Positions 11,099-21,805 are shown, counted from the first letter of the stretch. The stretch is DNA of 64,000 nt from Gari tellinella (GCA_922989275.2 OV277864.1:1860001-1924000), one strand, 5' to 3'. Translations and numbers: made by a program. The notes: generated by a model from the sequence alone, not told the origin.

Positions 11099-11540
11099 GT
11101 ACAATGTATATGCAAATGAGGCTTCCCAAACTGTTGTATGTTAGGAAGCGAGTTAATTATATAGCGCAACAAACATCTCTTGGTGAGAGCTTAAGCTTTT
11201 ACACCAACAGAGTTTGTTGTTGCTTGGTCTCTTGGTTCGCATGTTTCAAATGGTGGCAGTGGTAGGATAAAGACAACTGCCAGACCGGAGATGCCTTACC
11301 CACGGTTCTCCCAGGGTCCAAGTCTTGGAATACGACTTCTCAGAGGGAAGAGTTATGTAACATGTGGTACGTTAGTAGTTTGGTATATGTATATGAAAAT
11401 TAGGCTTCCCAAAACGTTGTATGTTAGGAAGTGAGTTAATTATATAGCAGTTTAACAAACATCTCTTGGTGAGGGCTTAAGCTTTGCACCGACAGGGTTT
11501 GTTGTTGCTAGGTCTCTCAGTTTGCATGTTGCAGGTTAAA
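11099..11540. repeat. Two-copy tandem duplication, about 283 bp apart
   Basis: GCTTCCCAAA...GTTGTATGTTAGGAAG, ACAAACATCTCTTGGTGAG and GTTTGTTGTTGCT occur at 11121-11240 and again at 11404-11520. Between the copies is unrelated sequence with GACCGGAGATGCCTTACCC. No open frame spans it. Confidence 0.8.
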
Positions 11541-11779
11541 GGTAAAGCAGAATGCTGCTTAGGGAGCAATAGGTGGACATTTAAAAAGAATTTGAACCAT
11601 TCCTGGTAATGCCAGACAAAACGTTTATACACTCAATAAAAGACAGCACATACAATGTATGTCATCATGCAAGTCACAAGCAGGCTGTCACAAAATTGAG
11701 CCGTTTCCTACAGATTCATTTCATTGTCAACCCATATTTTTATACGCCATTTTACATCCTTTATTCATTACTAAACTAT

Positions 11780-12158
11780 AGTAAATAGTTCCCACTTTAT
11801 ACAGCCATGAATATGTACCATAAAATCCTGGAAGATGGTAGCTTAAAGCAGACTGAAAACAAGGCCTCACAGACAATACGAATACCCTCGCCCAGTTCTA
11901 TTTACAGTAACGATTACCTTGTTGTGGACAGAAGGAAGTGGTGACATGAACTTTTTCAAGCCATGGTGTCCTTTTATAACGTACATACACACACATACAT
12001 ACCGGCCGATCCCTATATATCCTCGATGAGTGGTAGTGAGGGTACAATAAAGCAGAATGCGTCTTAAGTCACTCTTAAGGCACATTCTGCTTTAGTGCAA
12101 ACCTGTTTAAGGTAGTCAACTGTTTTCAATACTAGAAACAGGCTATGGGGTAAAGGGT
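11780..12158. mobile_element. Family A MITE with internal insertion
   Basis: Left half from TTTATACAGCCATGAATATG to AGCAGACTGAAAACAAGG, then about 170 unrelated bases, then the hairpin GAATGCGTCTTAAG with AGGCACATTC and the end GGGGTAAAGGG before TTAA. Confidence 0.65.
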
Positions 12159-12515
12159 TAATTTCTTTATAGATCTCCTGTTTCACTGAACATTTTAAGT
12201 GATCACCTTCGCTCAACCGTCTTCAAAACAAGAAAATCTTGCACATATCAACATGGGATTAAATTAAAAAGGCTACTCTCCCTGGTTTCGTTCATTAATA
12301 TATTTAAATATAACATTCATAGCTCATTGACAAATATTTTTCGAAGCAAAAATCTAATATCTCACAGACATACATACAAAATTGCCATACATCAAGTCGG
12401 AGATGGAAGGTTTAAAAGAGCTGACATCAGGGCATAGGATACCTACAGAGATAAACAAGAGGTATCGCTTGCCCGAGTATCAGTCTTGTATGGGACATGG
12501 GTTCTTTTGATTTAA

Positions 12516-12748
12516 CCAATTACCCCATAAATGCGCCTTTCATTTATTCCGCAAATGAAGAAAATACTTCCATTTAAAACAGTCATGATTATGCAATATA
12601 AGAAAATTTTCTATATCCAAGCAGATGGAAGCTTTAAGCAGGCTGACAGTTAAGCAGAATGCGCCTTATGGCTCATTCTGCTTTAATTTCAACCTGCTTT
12701 CAGGAGTCTCCTGTTTTCAAATTTAGAAATGGGCTATGGGGTAACGGG
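12516..12748. mobile_element. Family A MITE
   Basis: TTAA both sides; CCAATTACCCCATAAATG...TATGGGGTAACGGG. Core GAATGCGCCTTATGGCTCATTC. Confidence 0.88.
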
Positions 12749-12758
12749 TTAACTAGTA

Positions 12759-12959
12759 GAGTAAAACCTTTCTATAACAACCACTAAATAGTGTTATTAG
12801 TAATATAAAACAGGGGACTGCTTAAAACAAGATGACAGTAAAACAGAAAGCTCCTTAAGGAGCTTTCTGTTTTACTGTCACCTTGTTTTAAGCTGTCGCC
12901 TGCCTTTTAAACAATCAATTAGCCGTTGTTTTAGCTGTCGTAATAGAGAAGTTATACTG
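12759..12959. mobile_element. Family B MITE
   Basis: GAGTAAAACCTTTCTATAAC...AGAAGTTATACTG between TA. Perfect core arms with apex AGCTCCTTAAGGAGCT. Confidence 0.88.
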
Positions 12960-12999
12960 TATTTAACTTTCACAAAGGAAGTGTGGAGGTAATCATAGC

Positions 13000-13277
13000 A
13001 AGGTGACTCCTAAATGCAGGATAAAAATAAAACAGAAAACTCCTGCATTTTGCAACAAACTGTTTAAGAGATTGCTTATAAGCATTTTTTCTGCTTTATT
13101 TCCATCCTGCTTTCTGCATGTACTAAAATAAATAGTTTCTATATCCTAACAGATAGTGGCTTAAAGCAGGCTAAAAGTTAAGCAGAATGTGCCTTAAAGC
13201 ACATTCTGCTTTACTTTAAGCCTGCTTTAAGTACTCACCCGTCTTCAAAACTAGAAACAGGCTACTGGGTAAAGGCA
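13000..13277. mobile_element. Old hairpin repeat and right half of a family A MITE
   Basis: 13017-13110 is a decayed hairpin (AAAACAGAAAACTCCTGC and TTCTGCTTTATTTCCATCC). From 13118 follows a family A right half with core GAATGTGCCTTAAAGCACATTC and GAAACAGGCTACTGGGTAA. Confidence 0.65.
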
Positions 13278-13711
13278 TAAAAGGCATTTCTACGAGGAAT
13301 ATGTTCAGACATGAATATGCATTTCCATGATGAATAGGTAAGGCATGATGAGGCATTTTAATGAAGAAATGGTAAAATTTTGAAAATGAGAAGTGGGAAC
13401 ACAATTCCTACCTAAAGCAAATTGGAAATAAAACAGAAAAGTACAATGGGTGATTTCTTCTTAATTAAAAAACAGTGAAGAGAACAATACTTGTAATGTA
13501 ACATACAGTTAATTAATCTCTGAAGAAAAAAAACCCTCCTGAAACCGACCAAATTTCTTGATTCCAAACATTTGTTAACAAAGATACATACGTAGCTTAT
13601 AGAGAAGGTGGGTGCTAATTGCATGAAAACTGTAGTGCCAAAAGGCAGCCAAGCTCCTAAAAGAGTTTTATGTATTACTGTTATCCAGCATTACACTACA
13701 ACCTGTCTTAA

Positions 13712-13954
13712 CCCATTACCCCATAAATATGCATTTTTACGCCTCTGATTTATTCCTCCACTAAGGAAAATAGTTCCAATTTAAATAGTCATGAATATAT
13801 ACTATACGAAATATTTTCTATATCCTAGTAAATAGTAGCTTAAAGCAGGCTGAAAGTAAAGCAGAATGCGTCTTAAGGCGCATTCTGCTTTTCTTTTAAC
13901 CCGCTTTAAGTGGTCACCTTTCTTCAAACTAGAAACAGGCTATGGGGTAATGGG
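13712..13954. mobile_element. Family A MITE, textbook copy
   Basis: TTAA at 13708-13711 and 13955-13958. Ends CCCATTACCCCATAAATA and CTATGGGGTAATGGG. About 243 bp; the core palindrome is centred near 13874 (GCGTCTTAAGGCGC). Confidence 0.93.
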
Positions 13955-14070
13955 TTAATGATTACAAACCTTTAAACCTACTTAACCAGGAAACTCTCTA
14001 AAACTAAACACATTGCAGTCTGAAAGAGGTCTTCGCTGTTTCCAGCTGTTTCACTGTATTCCTTACTAAG

Positions 14071-14240
14071 GGTTTAATCATTCTCTCATGAAACTTCAAA
14101 TGGACATGTCAAGTTTCCAATTTTCAAATATTCAGGGTTGACTCTAAAACATAAACTCTGATGTAGGTCTACACTGTTTGCCTATGACAATGTTTGCCTA
14201 TGTATATTCATCGCTTGGGGTTGAATGGTATAATGGGTTC
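14071..14240. mobile_element. Family C MITE, degenerate
   Basis: TTCTCTCATGAAACTTCAAA, one arm GGTCTACACTGTTTGCC, and GCTTGGGGTTGAATGG at the right. Confidence 0.6.
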
Positions 14241-14501
14241 AGCTGCAACCTATATTTAACACAATCTGCAAGTTTTTGAGTGATGAAAATAGCAGAGTTT
14301 CCCACTGTATGTTAAGAATGACATGTCGGATGGGATTCTAGGTAAGAAGAGGAGCATGAACACTAAAAGGGAAGCTACAAAAAACAAACATGTTTAAAAA
14401 CCAAACAGCTTACAAGACATAAAGAGGTAACATGAATATCAAAACAGAACATCTGGCAGAAACAAGGCAACATAGCAATACTAAATTTATGAGACCTTTA
14501 A

Positions 14502-14769
14502 CCCATTACCCCATATCCTGTTTCTAGTTTTAAGAATGTAAATTTAAATTCGAATGCGAAGCCGACAACAATCTCCATAAATACACCTTTAATGCCTGGA
14601 ATTTATTCCTCCACTCAGGATTTATACAGTCATGAATAAGAAATATTATCTACATGTATATTCTAGTAGATGGTAGCTTAAAGCAGGTTTCAGGCACATT
14701 CTGCTTTTCTTTCAACCTGCTTAAAGTGGCCACCTGTCTCCAAGGCTAGAAAAGACTATGGGTAATGGG
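14502..14769. mobile_element. Family A MITE, rearranged
   Basis: CCCATTACCCCATATCCTG at the left and TATGGGTAATGGG at the right, TTAA flanks. The left end has an extra piece of the opposite end, and one core arm is lost. Confidence 0.75.
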
Positions 14770-14900
14770 TTAATCAGACTGCATATCATGGTTATGAAGG
14801 GGTTAACAGAAAAGAACACAGTACGAGCTGTATCATGAGAAATAATACTGGCAACACACAGTTTGACATAAACATATTGTTTAGCTTGTCCTGCCTTTAA

Positions 14901-15145
14901 CCCATTACCCCATAGCCTGTTTCTAGTTTTGAAGATTGTTCACCACTTAAAGCAGGTTGAAAGTAAAGCAGAATGTGCCTTAAGGCAACATTCTGCTTTA
15001 CTTTCAGCCTGCTTTAAGCTATAATCTGCTAGAATATAGAAAATATTTCCTATGAAACATATTCATAACTGTACAAATTTGAAATATTTTCTTCAGTAGA
15101 GGAATTAGTTAAAGGCGTAAAAAGGCATATTTATGGGGGAATGGG
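14901..15145. mobile_element. Family A MITE, reverse
   Basis: TTAA flanks; CCCATTACCCCATAGCC...TTTATGGGGGAATGGG. Core GAATGTGCCTTAAGGCAACATTC. Confidence 0.9.
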
Positions 15146-15345
15146 TTAATATACGTTATTACTTGTCCTGAAAAATTTGACACTTGTGTTAAATCAGCCA
15201 CTCACTGAAGAAACACAGTGATTTTACTGTTCCACTATCTTACTCTACACTCATGAATATGTATCAAAAGAAATACTTAATAGTTTCTAGATCCCAGCAG
15301 ATAGTAGCTTAAAGCAGGCTTTAAGTAAAGCAGAATGCGCCTTAA

Positions 15346-15882
15346 AGGGACTCGCAACCGGATGGTGTACTTGTCAAAATAAAATAAAATACTCAAATAA
15401 AAGCAAATTTGTGGCATTATTTGGCTTCTGACATTAAAAAAATATGATCAGTCCAAAAAAGTTTCAAGAATCGTCACCGAATCTTAGATTTTTAGATATT
15501 TTCCATCGTTTTTCTATACCGACTAGTAGACGGTATAGTTGTTGTTGTTGCTTCTCTACACGGGCTCAGACATAAACACCAGCCGAATTACGAAGTTGTA
15601 TGCACTTTCGATCGCTACACATTGAAATACGTTAAATCGATCCGAGATAAACGGATAGTTGCGTGGTCCATTGGTCTAAGCGGTTTCCCCTATTTTGCCT
15701 TCTGTCCGCCAATGCCGGGCCCCGGGTTCGAATCCCACCAGAGACCAGTATTTTTTTTTATTGAAATACATTTTTTTTAAACAGAATTTCTTATCCTAAA
15801 CTAATTCTTTACCATTTATATAAGCGTTTGACACATATTTACAAATTACTATTTTTAATGCACCATCTGGTTGCGAGTCGCT
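15346..15882. mobile_element. TTAA-flanked TIR element with tRNA-like promoter, copy 1
   Basis: TIRs AGGGACTCGCAACCGGATGG and, inverted, AGCGACTCGCAACCAGATGG, with TTAA at 15342-15345 and 15883-15886. No protein frame. The inside has tRNA-like A and B boxes. Copy 2 lies at 63064-63570 and is alignable across its whole length, so the tRNA part belongs to the element and is not a chance insertion. Confidence 0.85.
15672..15735 (+). promoter_or_regulatory. Pol III A and B boxes, tRNA-like
   Basis: A box TGGTCTAAGCGG at 15672-15683 and B box GGTTCGAATCC at 15725-15735. Flanking TTTTTTTT at about 15752 could end Pol III transcripts. The acceptor stem does not pair well, so a working tRNA gene is unlikely. 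Confidence 0.7.
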
Positions 15883-16034
15883 TTAAGGCATATTCTGCTT
15901 TTTTCAACCTGCTTTAAGTGGTTACCTGTTTTCAAATCTAGAAACAGGCTATGCGGTAATAGGTTAAGACATTTCTTTCTAATAATGAAGACCAAGACCA
16001 GCTGACATGTTTGCAACAATTTCAAAATAATTAT

Positions 16035-16229
16035 GTCTAGTCCATTTTTGACTACTAAGGGTTGATTTTAACAATATATTTCAAAATGACAAACAGTGTA
16101 GACCTGACCAGAGGGCTCCTAAAGAAGCTCTCTGATCATAGTTTACTCTGTTTGCATGGGGACAAGTGTAATCTTGACAGGTTCACTGTTTGTAAATGAC
16201 AAGTATACTCGCCACTAGGGTTGAATGTG
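16035..16229. mobile_element. Family C MITE
   Basis: CTAGTCCATTTTTGACTAC, hairpin AACAGTGTAGACCTGACCAG, and GCCACTAGGGTTGAATGTG before TTAA. Confidence 0.75.
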
Positions 16230-16497
16230 TTAATCAAGACGAAAGATAAAGATTTGCAGAAGTCATTGGGCCCAGGACAGATGCAGGAAACGGCCTAGTT
16301 TTGAAGAATAGGTGCATGTACATGCATGGAAAGATGTTTAAAAGACAGAAAAGTTTATTGAGATAACAGAGGGCTTGTCAACTAAACTTAGCCCAACTAC
16401 AATAAATATCCTAATATTTGGGACACCCTGTATAATAACTGCTTAATTATCCTAAAATTCTAATTGTTTTAATCACATACTTACTTGTCCAAAAGGG

Positions 16498-16561
16498 GCA
16501 AACAGTGTAGACCCTGATCAGACTGTTCCAGAGGGAGAAGTGTGATCAGGGTCTACACTAT
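16498..16561. repeat. Solo hairpin of C/D core type
   Basis: ACAGTGTAGACCCTGATCAG faces TGATCAGGGTCTACACT with a short loop. No MITE ends recognised around it. Confidence 0.7.
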
Positions 16562-16598
16562 TTTCTCAGACCTGTCTGTCCCAACACTTAGGGTTATT

Positions 16599-16768
16599 CA
16601 GAGCACCAGATAAGGGTAGTTTTTCAAATTCTAAAATCTTTATTTCTAAATTAAACCCTATGGTGTCACTACTCATTAGTATGAGTAGTGACGCCATAGG
16701 ATTTGGTTCTAAAAAGAGTGAGAAAATGTTGGATTTGTTGAAATAACTACCTCTTATCTGGAGCCCTG
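16599..16768. mobile_element. Family E MITE (hAT-like), 6-bp TSD
   Basis: CAGAGCACCAGATAAG...CTTATCTGGAGCCCTG flanked by GTTATT. Contains the inverted pair ACCCTATGGTGTCACTACTC and GAGTAGTGACGCCATAGG. Confidence 0.88.
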
Positions 16769-16858
16769 GTTATTACAATATTTCACACAATTGCTGGCAC
16801 AACTATGTGACACAATAACAGCATATTCTATGCTCAGCAGCAGCTGTTATGACAAATA

Positions 16859-17061
16859 CAGTAAAACTTTTCTATTAGGACCACAAAATTATAGTAATTA
16901 TAAGGTGTTTACAGCAGGTGACTGCTTAAAGCAAGGTGACAGTAAAAAAGAAAGCTCCTTTAGGAGCTTTCTGATTTACTGTCATCTTACTTAAAGCTGT
17001 CACCTGTCTTTTATACAATCCATTAACCGATTTTAGTGGTCATAATAGAGAGGTTTTACTG
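16859..17061. mobile_element. Family B MITE
   Basis: CAGTAAAACTTTTCTATTAG...AGAGGTTTTACTG between TA. Core apex AGCTCCTTTAGGAGCT. Confidence 0.9.
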
Positions 17062-17215
17062 TATGTTCCATAACCATGAGATCTAATTAAAAGTAACCAG
17101 GAATCTAGTTCTGCAGGAGATACCAGTAACTTAAGTTTTCCAACATTGTCTTTTATATCGTTATCAAACCCTACATTGTGACCATCTCGATTCCAATGAG
17201 CAGTCACAATATATA

Positions 17216-17421
17216 CAGTAAAACCTCTCTATTACGACCACTAAATTATGTTAATTATTAGGGTGTTTACGATAGGTGACCGCTTAAAGCAAGGTGAAAG
17301 TGAAACAGAAAGCTCCTATAGGAGCTTTCTGTTTCACTGTCACCTTGCTTTAAGCTGTCACCTGTCTATTATACACTCAATTAGCCTTCATTTTAGTGGT
17401 CGTAATAGCGAGGTTTTACTG
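17216..17421. mobile_element. Family B MITE, intact
   Basis: CAGTAAAACCTCTCTATTAC...GCGAGGTTTTACTG between TA. Core apex AGCTCCTATAGGAGCT is a perfect palindrome. Confidence 0.92.
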
Positions 17422-17535
17422 TACAGTGAAGACAAAAAATTTAGTATTTGCAGACAACAATATTTTGCAGTGAGATTGGCATATATGAAACTACTGTATG
17501 TCAAAACCATGAGCAGTACAAACATGATAATTATG

Positions 17536-17729
17536 CAGGGCTCCAGATAAGGGGAGTATTTCAAAACCTAAAATCTTTATTTTTGCATTAAACCCTATGG
17601 TGTCACTACTCATTAGAATCGTCTTGAAGAGACGATTCTAATGAGTAGTAACACCATAGGATTTGGTGCTGAAATGATTGAAAAAAATGTTGGTTTTGTT
17701 CAGTTTTCTCCCTCTTATCTGGAGCCCTG
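17536..17729. mobile_element. Family E MITE, 5-bp TSD
   Basis: CAGGGCTCCAGATAAG...CTTATCTGGAGCCCTG flanked by TTATG. Hairpin tip AATCGTCTTGAAGAGACGATT. Confidence 0.88.
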
Positions 17730-18019
17730 TTATGACAATTATAATTTTTAGGCCACATTTTAGTGATAGAGGATCTGACAAAAGTTGTTCATTGAGACAA
17801 TGTTCTATAAAGCAAGTCTTTTAGTGAGCTAGTCGTAACATCTTAGATGAGTTTAATATATCATATGAAATTCTGTGTATGATTCATCTGATCACACAGT
17901 CAAATCTTTGTCTAGCAACCAACAAAAAGAAGTGCTTTTGTAGTCATTCTTTCAGATATGGTAGCTAAACCCATTCCATCACAATTTTCATTTTCAGTTT
18001 TGTATTTGGCTGTATTTAA

Positions 18020-18187
18020 ACCATTACTCCTTAAATACACTATTAAATTACAGTCATAAATATGCACTATAAGAAATATTTCCTATATCCTAGCAGATGG
18101 TAGCTTAAAGCAAGCTGAAATGAAACCAGAATGTGCTGTAGGGCATATTCTGCTTTACTTTCACCCTGTTTTAAGTGGGGTAAAGGG
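18020..18187. mobile_element. Family A MITE, shortened
   Basis: TTAA flanks, ACCATTACTCC at the left and GGGGTAAAGGG at the right; deletions on both sides of the core. Confidence 0.75.
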
Positions 18188-18307
18188 TTAACTATGGTTT
18201 ACAGCTATGGGGTAAAGGGTTGAATAAATGTATACATGTATTTCCCTTATTAAAAGTGAAGTTATTACTGGTACCAATAAAACCCAAACAACATCCAGTA
18301 CTTAATA

Positions 18308-18497
18308 CAGTTGAATTTCGACATCTCGAACTTCCTTAACTCGAACTATCTGATAGTTTGACACATGAACTGCATTATTTCATGCTCGGTTTAGGCGAAC
18401 ATACCCATATTCCAAAGTTAAAACGTGGCTAAGCCACGTTTTAACTAAATACTGGTATATTCGATTTAACCGAGTTCGAGATATTGAAGTTCGACTG
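18308..18497. mobile_element. Mariner-like MITE, CAGT(T/C)GAA ends
   Basis: CAGTTGAATTTCGACATCTC...GAGATATTGAAGTTCGACTG between TA. Internal palindrome AGTTAAAACGTGGC/GCCACGTTTTAACT. Fragments of related elements at 35681-35760 and 62515-62640. Confidence 0.88.
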
Positions 18498-18772
18498 TAC
18501 ATATATTGCCTGACAATATCTAACCATAGCTCATACTAACCCTTTTCCCACAGATAACCTTTTCAAACAGTGTAGACTCAAATCGGAGAACTTCTGAAGA
18601 GCCTGCAATGGTTTCTTACATGATCTGTCTGAAATGAGCCTGCACTTTCTCCTGCAGAAAAGCTTACTGATTTTATTTACCGGTGTAAAAGTTCAGAATG
18701 ATAGATCTCACAGTGAGCACTGTTTTATATATCAGCTGTGCTATAGCAAAACTTGTCTTATTGCGTTGCAAT

Positions 18773-18833
18773 CAGTGTAGATCAAGGCCAGCCGCCACGT
18801 CAAAGACGCGGCGGCTGGTCTTCATCTACACTG
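18773..18833. repeat. Solo hairpin with GC-rich core
   Basis: CAGTGTAGATCAAGGCCAGC pairs with GCTGGTCTTCATCTACACTG; the tip is GCCACGTCAAAGACGCGGC. Same outer CAGTGTAGA stem as families C and D, with a different inner stem. Confidence 0.8.
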
Positions 18834-19040
18834 TTTGACATTCACAAGCATCTAAACCATTTTATTTAGCAGTATTATATACAGTATTTGGCAGTGTAGA
18901 CCAAAGTCAGATACAGAGCCTGGGATGACAACCATGCTTGGTCTATATTATGTTGCAATGCAATAAGGCAGGTTGTATCATGGCATGGCTCATATGTATA
19001 TTCAGCGGGAGAAGTTTTGAAACATACACATCTGGAGTCT

Positions 19041-19267
19041 GTCTTACGAAACGTTGTACGATAAATATTGTCGTAAGTCAGATTATAAAATTCTCTTTTT
19101 ATTCATTTCTTTATCTAATCCTGTCTTGTGACATCTCTTTGGAATCGGCTTAAAATGACAATTCAAAAGAGATGTCACAAGACAGGAATAGGTGAGGAAA
19201 TCAGTAATTAGATGTATTTTAAAATTTTGACATACGACCGTTTTTGTCGTACGATGTTTCATAAGAC
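19041..19267. mobile_element. Foldback TIR element, GTCTTACGAAAC ends
   Basis: GTCTTACGAAACGTTGTACG at the left versus inverted GTCTTATGAAACATCGTACG at the right. Internal arms CCTGTCTTGTGACATCTCTT and AAGAGATGTCACAAGACAGG are perfect. Target duplication not found. Confidence 0.8.
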
Positions 19268-19483
19268 GGGCCCATGAACCTGAGAATACAAGAGATACAA
19301 AACGAAAGAGAACAAGAACAGCCCTATAACGGTCAATAAAGGATTGTGTGCTAACAATATGGAAAACATTGTTTCCATCAGGGGCAGACAATACTTAATT
19401 ACTCTGCAAATACATTAGTCTTAGAATTTGTGGTATCATTAAGAGTACAGTGTTTCAAGCCCAAACTAATCTAAAGACATATG

Positions 19484-19545
19484 AATGCTTAATGCAGGAC
19501 CAAAGTGTAGGAGCTTTCTACTTCACTTTGATTCTGCATTAATCA
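19484..19545. repeat. Small hairpin
   Basis: TTAATGCAGGACCAAAGTG with GACTTTGATTCTGCATTAA in inverted form; tip AGGAGCTTTCT resembles a broken family B core. Confidence 0.6.
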
Positions 19546-19819
19546 AACGACTGCTAGTTATAAATTCAAATGCACTGGTATTTTGTCTCCTTTTGATTGA
19601 CATCATATCACATGTTTGACAGCAATTCCATACAGGCTACAGTCAAATAACAAAATCAATAGGATACAGGGTCTTTCTTTATCAAATTAAGCAGAAAGTT
19701 CCAACATCAAGACTTAAGATCTTGAACGGTAATTTCAGAGCTGATGTTTTACACATATGCTGCACTTTTCCTCAACAGTTTTGCAATAATATTCCAGAAA
19801 ACATATACCTGGTAGAGTT

Positions 19820-20400
19820 CTAAACATTACCATATGTACATGACAATATCACGAATACCACATGAACCTGGTAAAGTCATGAATATTACATGTAGATCTA
19901 CATGATAAATTGATAATCATGAATATTACATGTAGATCTACATGATAATCACGAATACCACATGAACCTGGTAAAGTCATGAATATTACATGTAGATCTA
20001 CATGATAATATCATAAATATGCTATTCCTACCCACTTTACGCGTTTCTTATCTGTTTCGTTAAACACGTTTTTTAGCCGTTTCTTTACGCATTTATAAGA
20101 GCCCGGATGAAAGGGTCATCACTAAGCTGAGACTGCATTGGTATAATTGTTTATTAACGCGTTTTAACGCGTTAAAATTGTTGGGCGTTAACTGTTCATT
20201 AACCGTTCACTATGCGTTTCTTACGCATATATTAACGCGCGCATGGGTAGGAATTGTGTATTTACCATTGTACCACATGAACCTGGTAAAGTCATGAATA
20301 TTTAATGTACATGGTAAAATCATGAATACCACAGGCACTTGGTAAAGTCATGAATGATACCATTAACACCTGGTAAAATTATGAATATTACCACAAATAT
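19820..20400. repeat. Tandem repeat with palindromic ATGTAGATCTACAT, interrupted
   Basis: Units of about 30-60 bases built from CACATGAACCTGGTAAAGTC, ATGAATATTACATG and TAGATCTACATGAT, decaying to the right. A 231-bp TIR element (20024-20254) interrupts it. Confidence 0.85.
20024..20254. mobile_element. TIR element, ATTCCTACCCA ends
   Basis: ATTCCTACCCACTTTACGCG and inverted ATTCCTACCCATGCGCGCG. Rich in repeated AACGCGTTTTAACGCGTT-type motifs. No clear target duplication. Confidence 0.75.
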
Positions 20401-20790
20401 CTGGTCGAGTCATGAGCAACACAAGTTTGGCAATTATTACATACGATTCTTGATTACATGTTAAAACTTGATTACAACAACTAATTTGGGAATCAGAGAA
20501 TAGTATCAACATTGGAATAAAAGGTTACCATAGCGATAATCTCAGATCATGTCAACTCCAGCATCTGAAGCACTCCGTACAATAGCCACACAAAGAAAGG
20601 AGATCAAGGCATTATAAGTTTCTTTTATTCTTTAATCTTAATTTCTAACAAGATTTAACATTACCTTTAATACAAGTTTTAACTGAAATTCCACTCTTCC
20701 ATTCTCTTGTCACAAATTACAACAAAATTTCTGTATAACATAAACTTACATTTTGATGCATTAACGTCCTAATACAATTGATACAGGCTA

Positions 20791-21441
20791 CACTGTAGAG
20801 GGGAAACGATTCAAATAACTTTGAATGATTCGATTTTTATTTTTTATAATACGATTCGATAATTTTCTATTCGATTAAATTTAATATTACATAACTTAAT
20901 GCACTAAGTAGATGACATCCTGTAATAACAGTTGATATTCAAAACAATATGCATGAACATATATAACCCATTACCCCATAAATACGCCTTTTTACGCCTT
21001 TTATTTATTCCTCCACTGAGGAAAATAGTTCCAATTTATAGTTATGGATATGTATCATAAGAAATATTTTCTATATTCTAGCAGGTGGTAGCTTAAAGCA
21101 GGCTGAAAGTAAAGCAGAATGTGCCTAAAGGCACATTCTGCTTTACTTTCAACCTGCTTTAAGTGGTCACCTATTTTGAAAACTAGAATCATGCTACAGG
21201 GTAATGGATTATACAGTTGAAAAAGTCACAGAAAATGCCAGAAATCTAATCTTTCATCTTAAAAAATTTATGGCAGATTTATAGATTCTATTTCGCTACT
21301 TATCATTAAGAAGCAAGTTTTTCAACATTTGAATTGTATCAAAAATGCTAACTGCTGAATTGAATTGAATCGGATCAAATCATGGCCATAAAATCACGTT
21401 TCAATGCAGATCATGATTAATCGTTTCACCCTTACTACACT
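20791..21441. mobile_element. Candidate hAT-like TIR element, interrupted
   Basis: CACTGTAGAGGGGAAACGAT at the left and, inverted, CAGTGTAGTAAGGGTGAAAC at the right. A family A MITE lies inside. Without a clear target duplication this is provisional. Confidence 0.5.
20967..21208. mobile_element. Family A MITE
   Basis: CCCATTACCCCATAAATACG...ACAGGGTAATGG. Core GAATGTGCCTAAAGGCACATTC is perfectly paired. Confidence 0.88.
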
Positions 21442-21703
21442 GGTCATTTATTTAATTCAGGAAATTAAATAATGAATTTACCAACACAGGCATAGCCTTG
21501 ATATTCAAAAATAATATCTTAACACATCAAGTTGGCTAAAAGCTTCTGCCAGAATGGATTCTTCAAGATGGTGAAAACTCAAAATCAGTTTCTGCCCCAT
21601 TAGCATGTAAATGTAAAACAGTGAACGCAAAACTTGTATCATATAAGCTTGGTGAGTCACAAATAAAAAAAGGTCTTTAGACAAAGTAATTATGGACCGA
21701 GAC

Positions 21704-21805
21704 ATTGGCCCCGTGCTTGCAAAACTTTTGAATTGAGTCTGAAATTGTTCTCAAGCTTTTAAGACAGATTAAAGCTGAAATCTTACCAATCAAGAACTTG
21801 TGAAT
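21704..21805. mobile_element. Family J repeat, degenerate
   Basis: GGCCCCGTGCTTGCAAAAC, TTGAATTGAGTCTGAAATTG and TTCTCAAGC resemble 24238-24370. Confidence 0.5.

Larger units (their letters stand above)
15245..15963. mobile_element. Family A MITE split at its hairpin apex
   Basis: Left part to GCAGAATGCGCC at 15341 and right part from GGCATATTCTGC at 15887. A 537-bp element sits in the TTAA at the tip of the hairpin. Right end ATGCGGTAATAGG before TTAA. Confidence 0.85.

Noticed and set aside
15660..15750. tRNA gene
   Set aside because: A and B boxes are good but the acceptor and T stems do not pair, and the segment is part of a repeated TIR element.
19820..20020. CRISPR-like spaced repeats
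   Set aside because: Unit length varies, spacers are themselves repeated, and the genome is animal.
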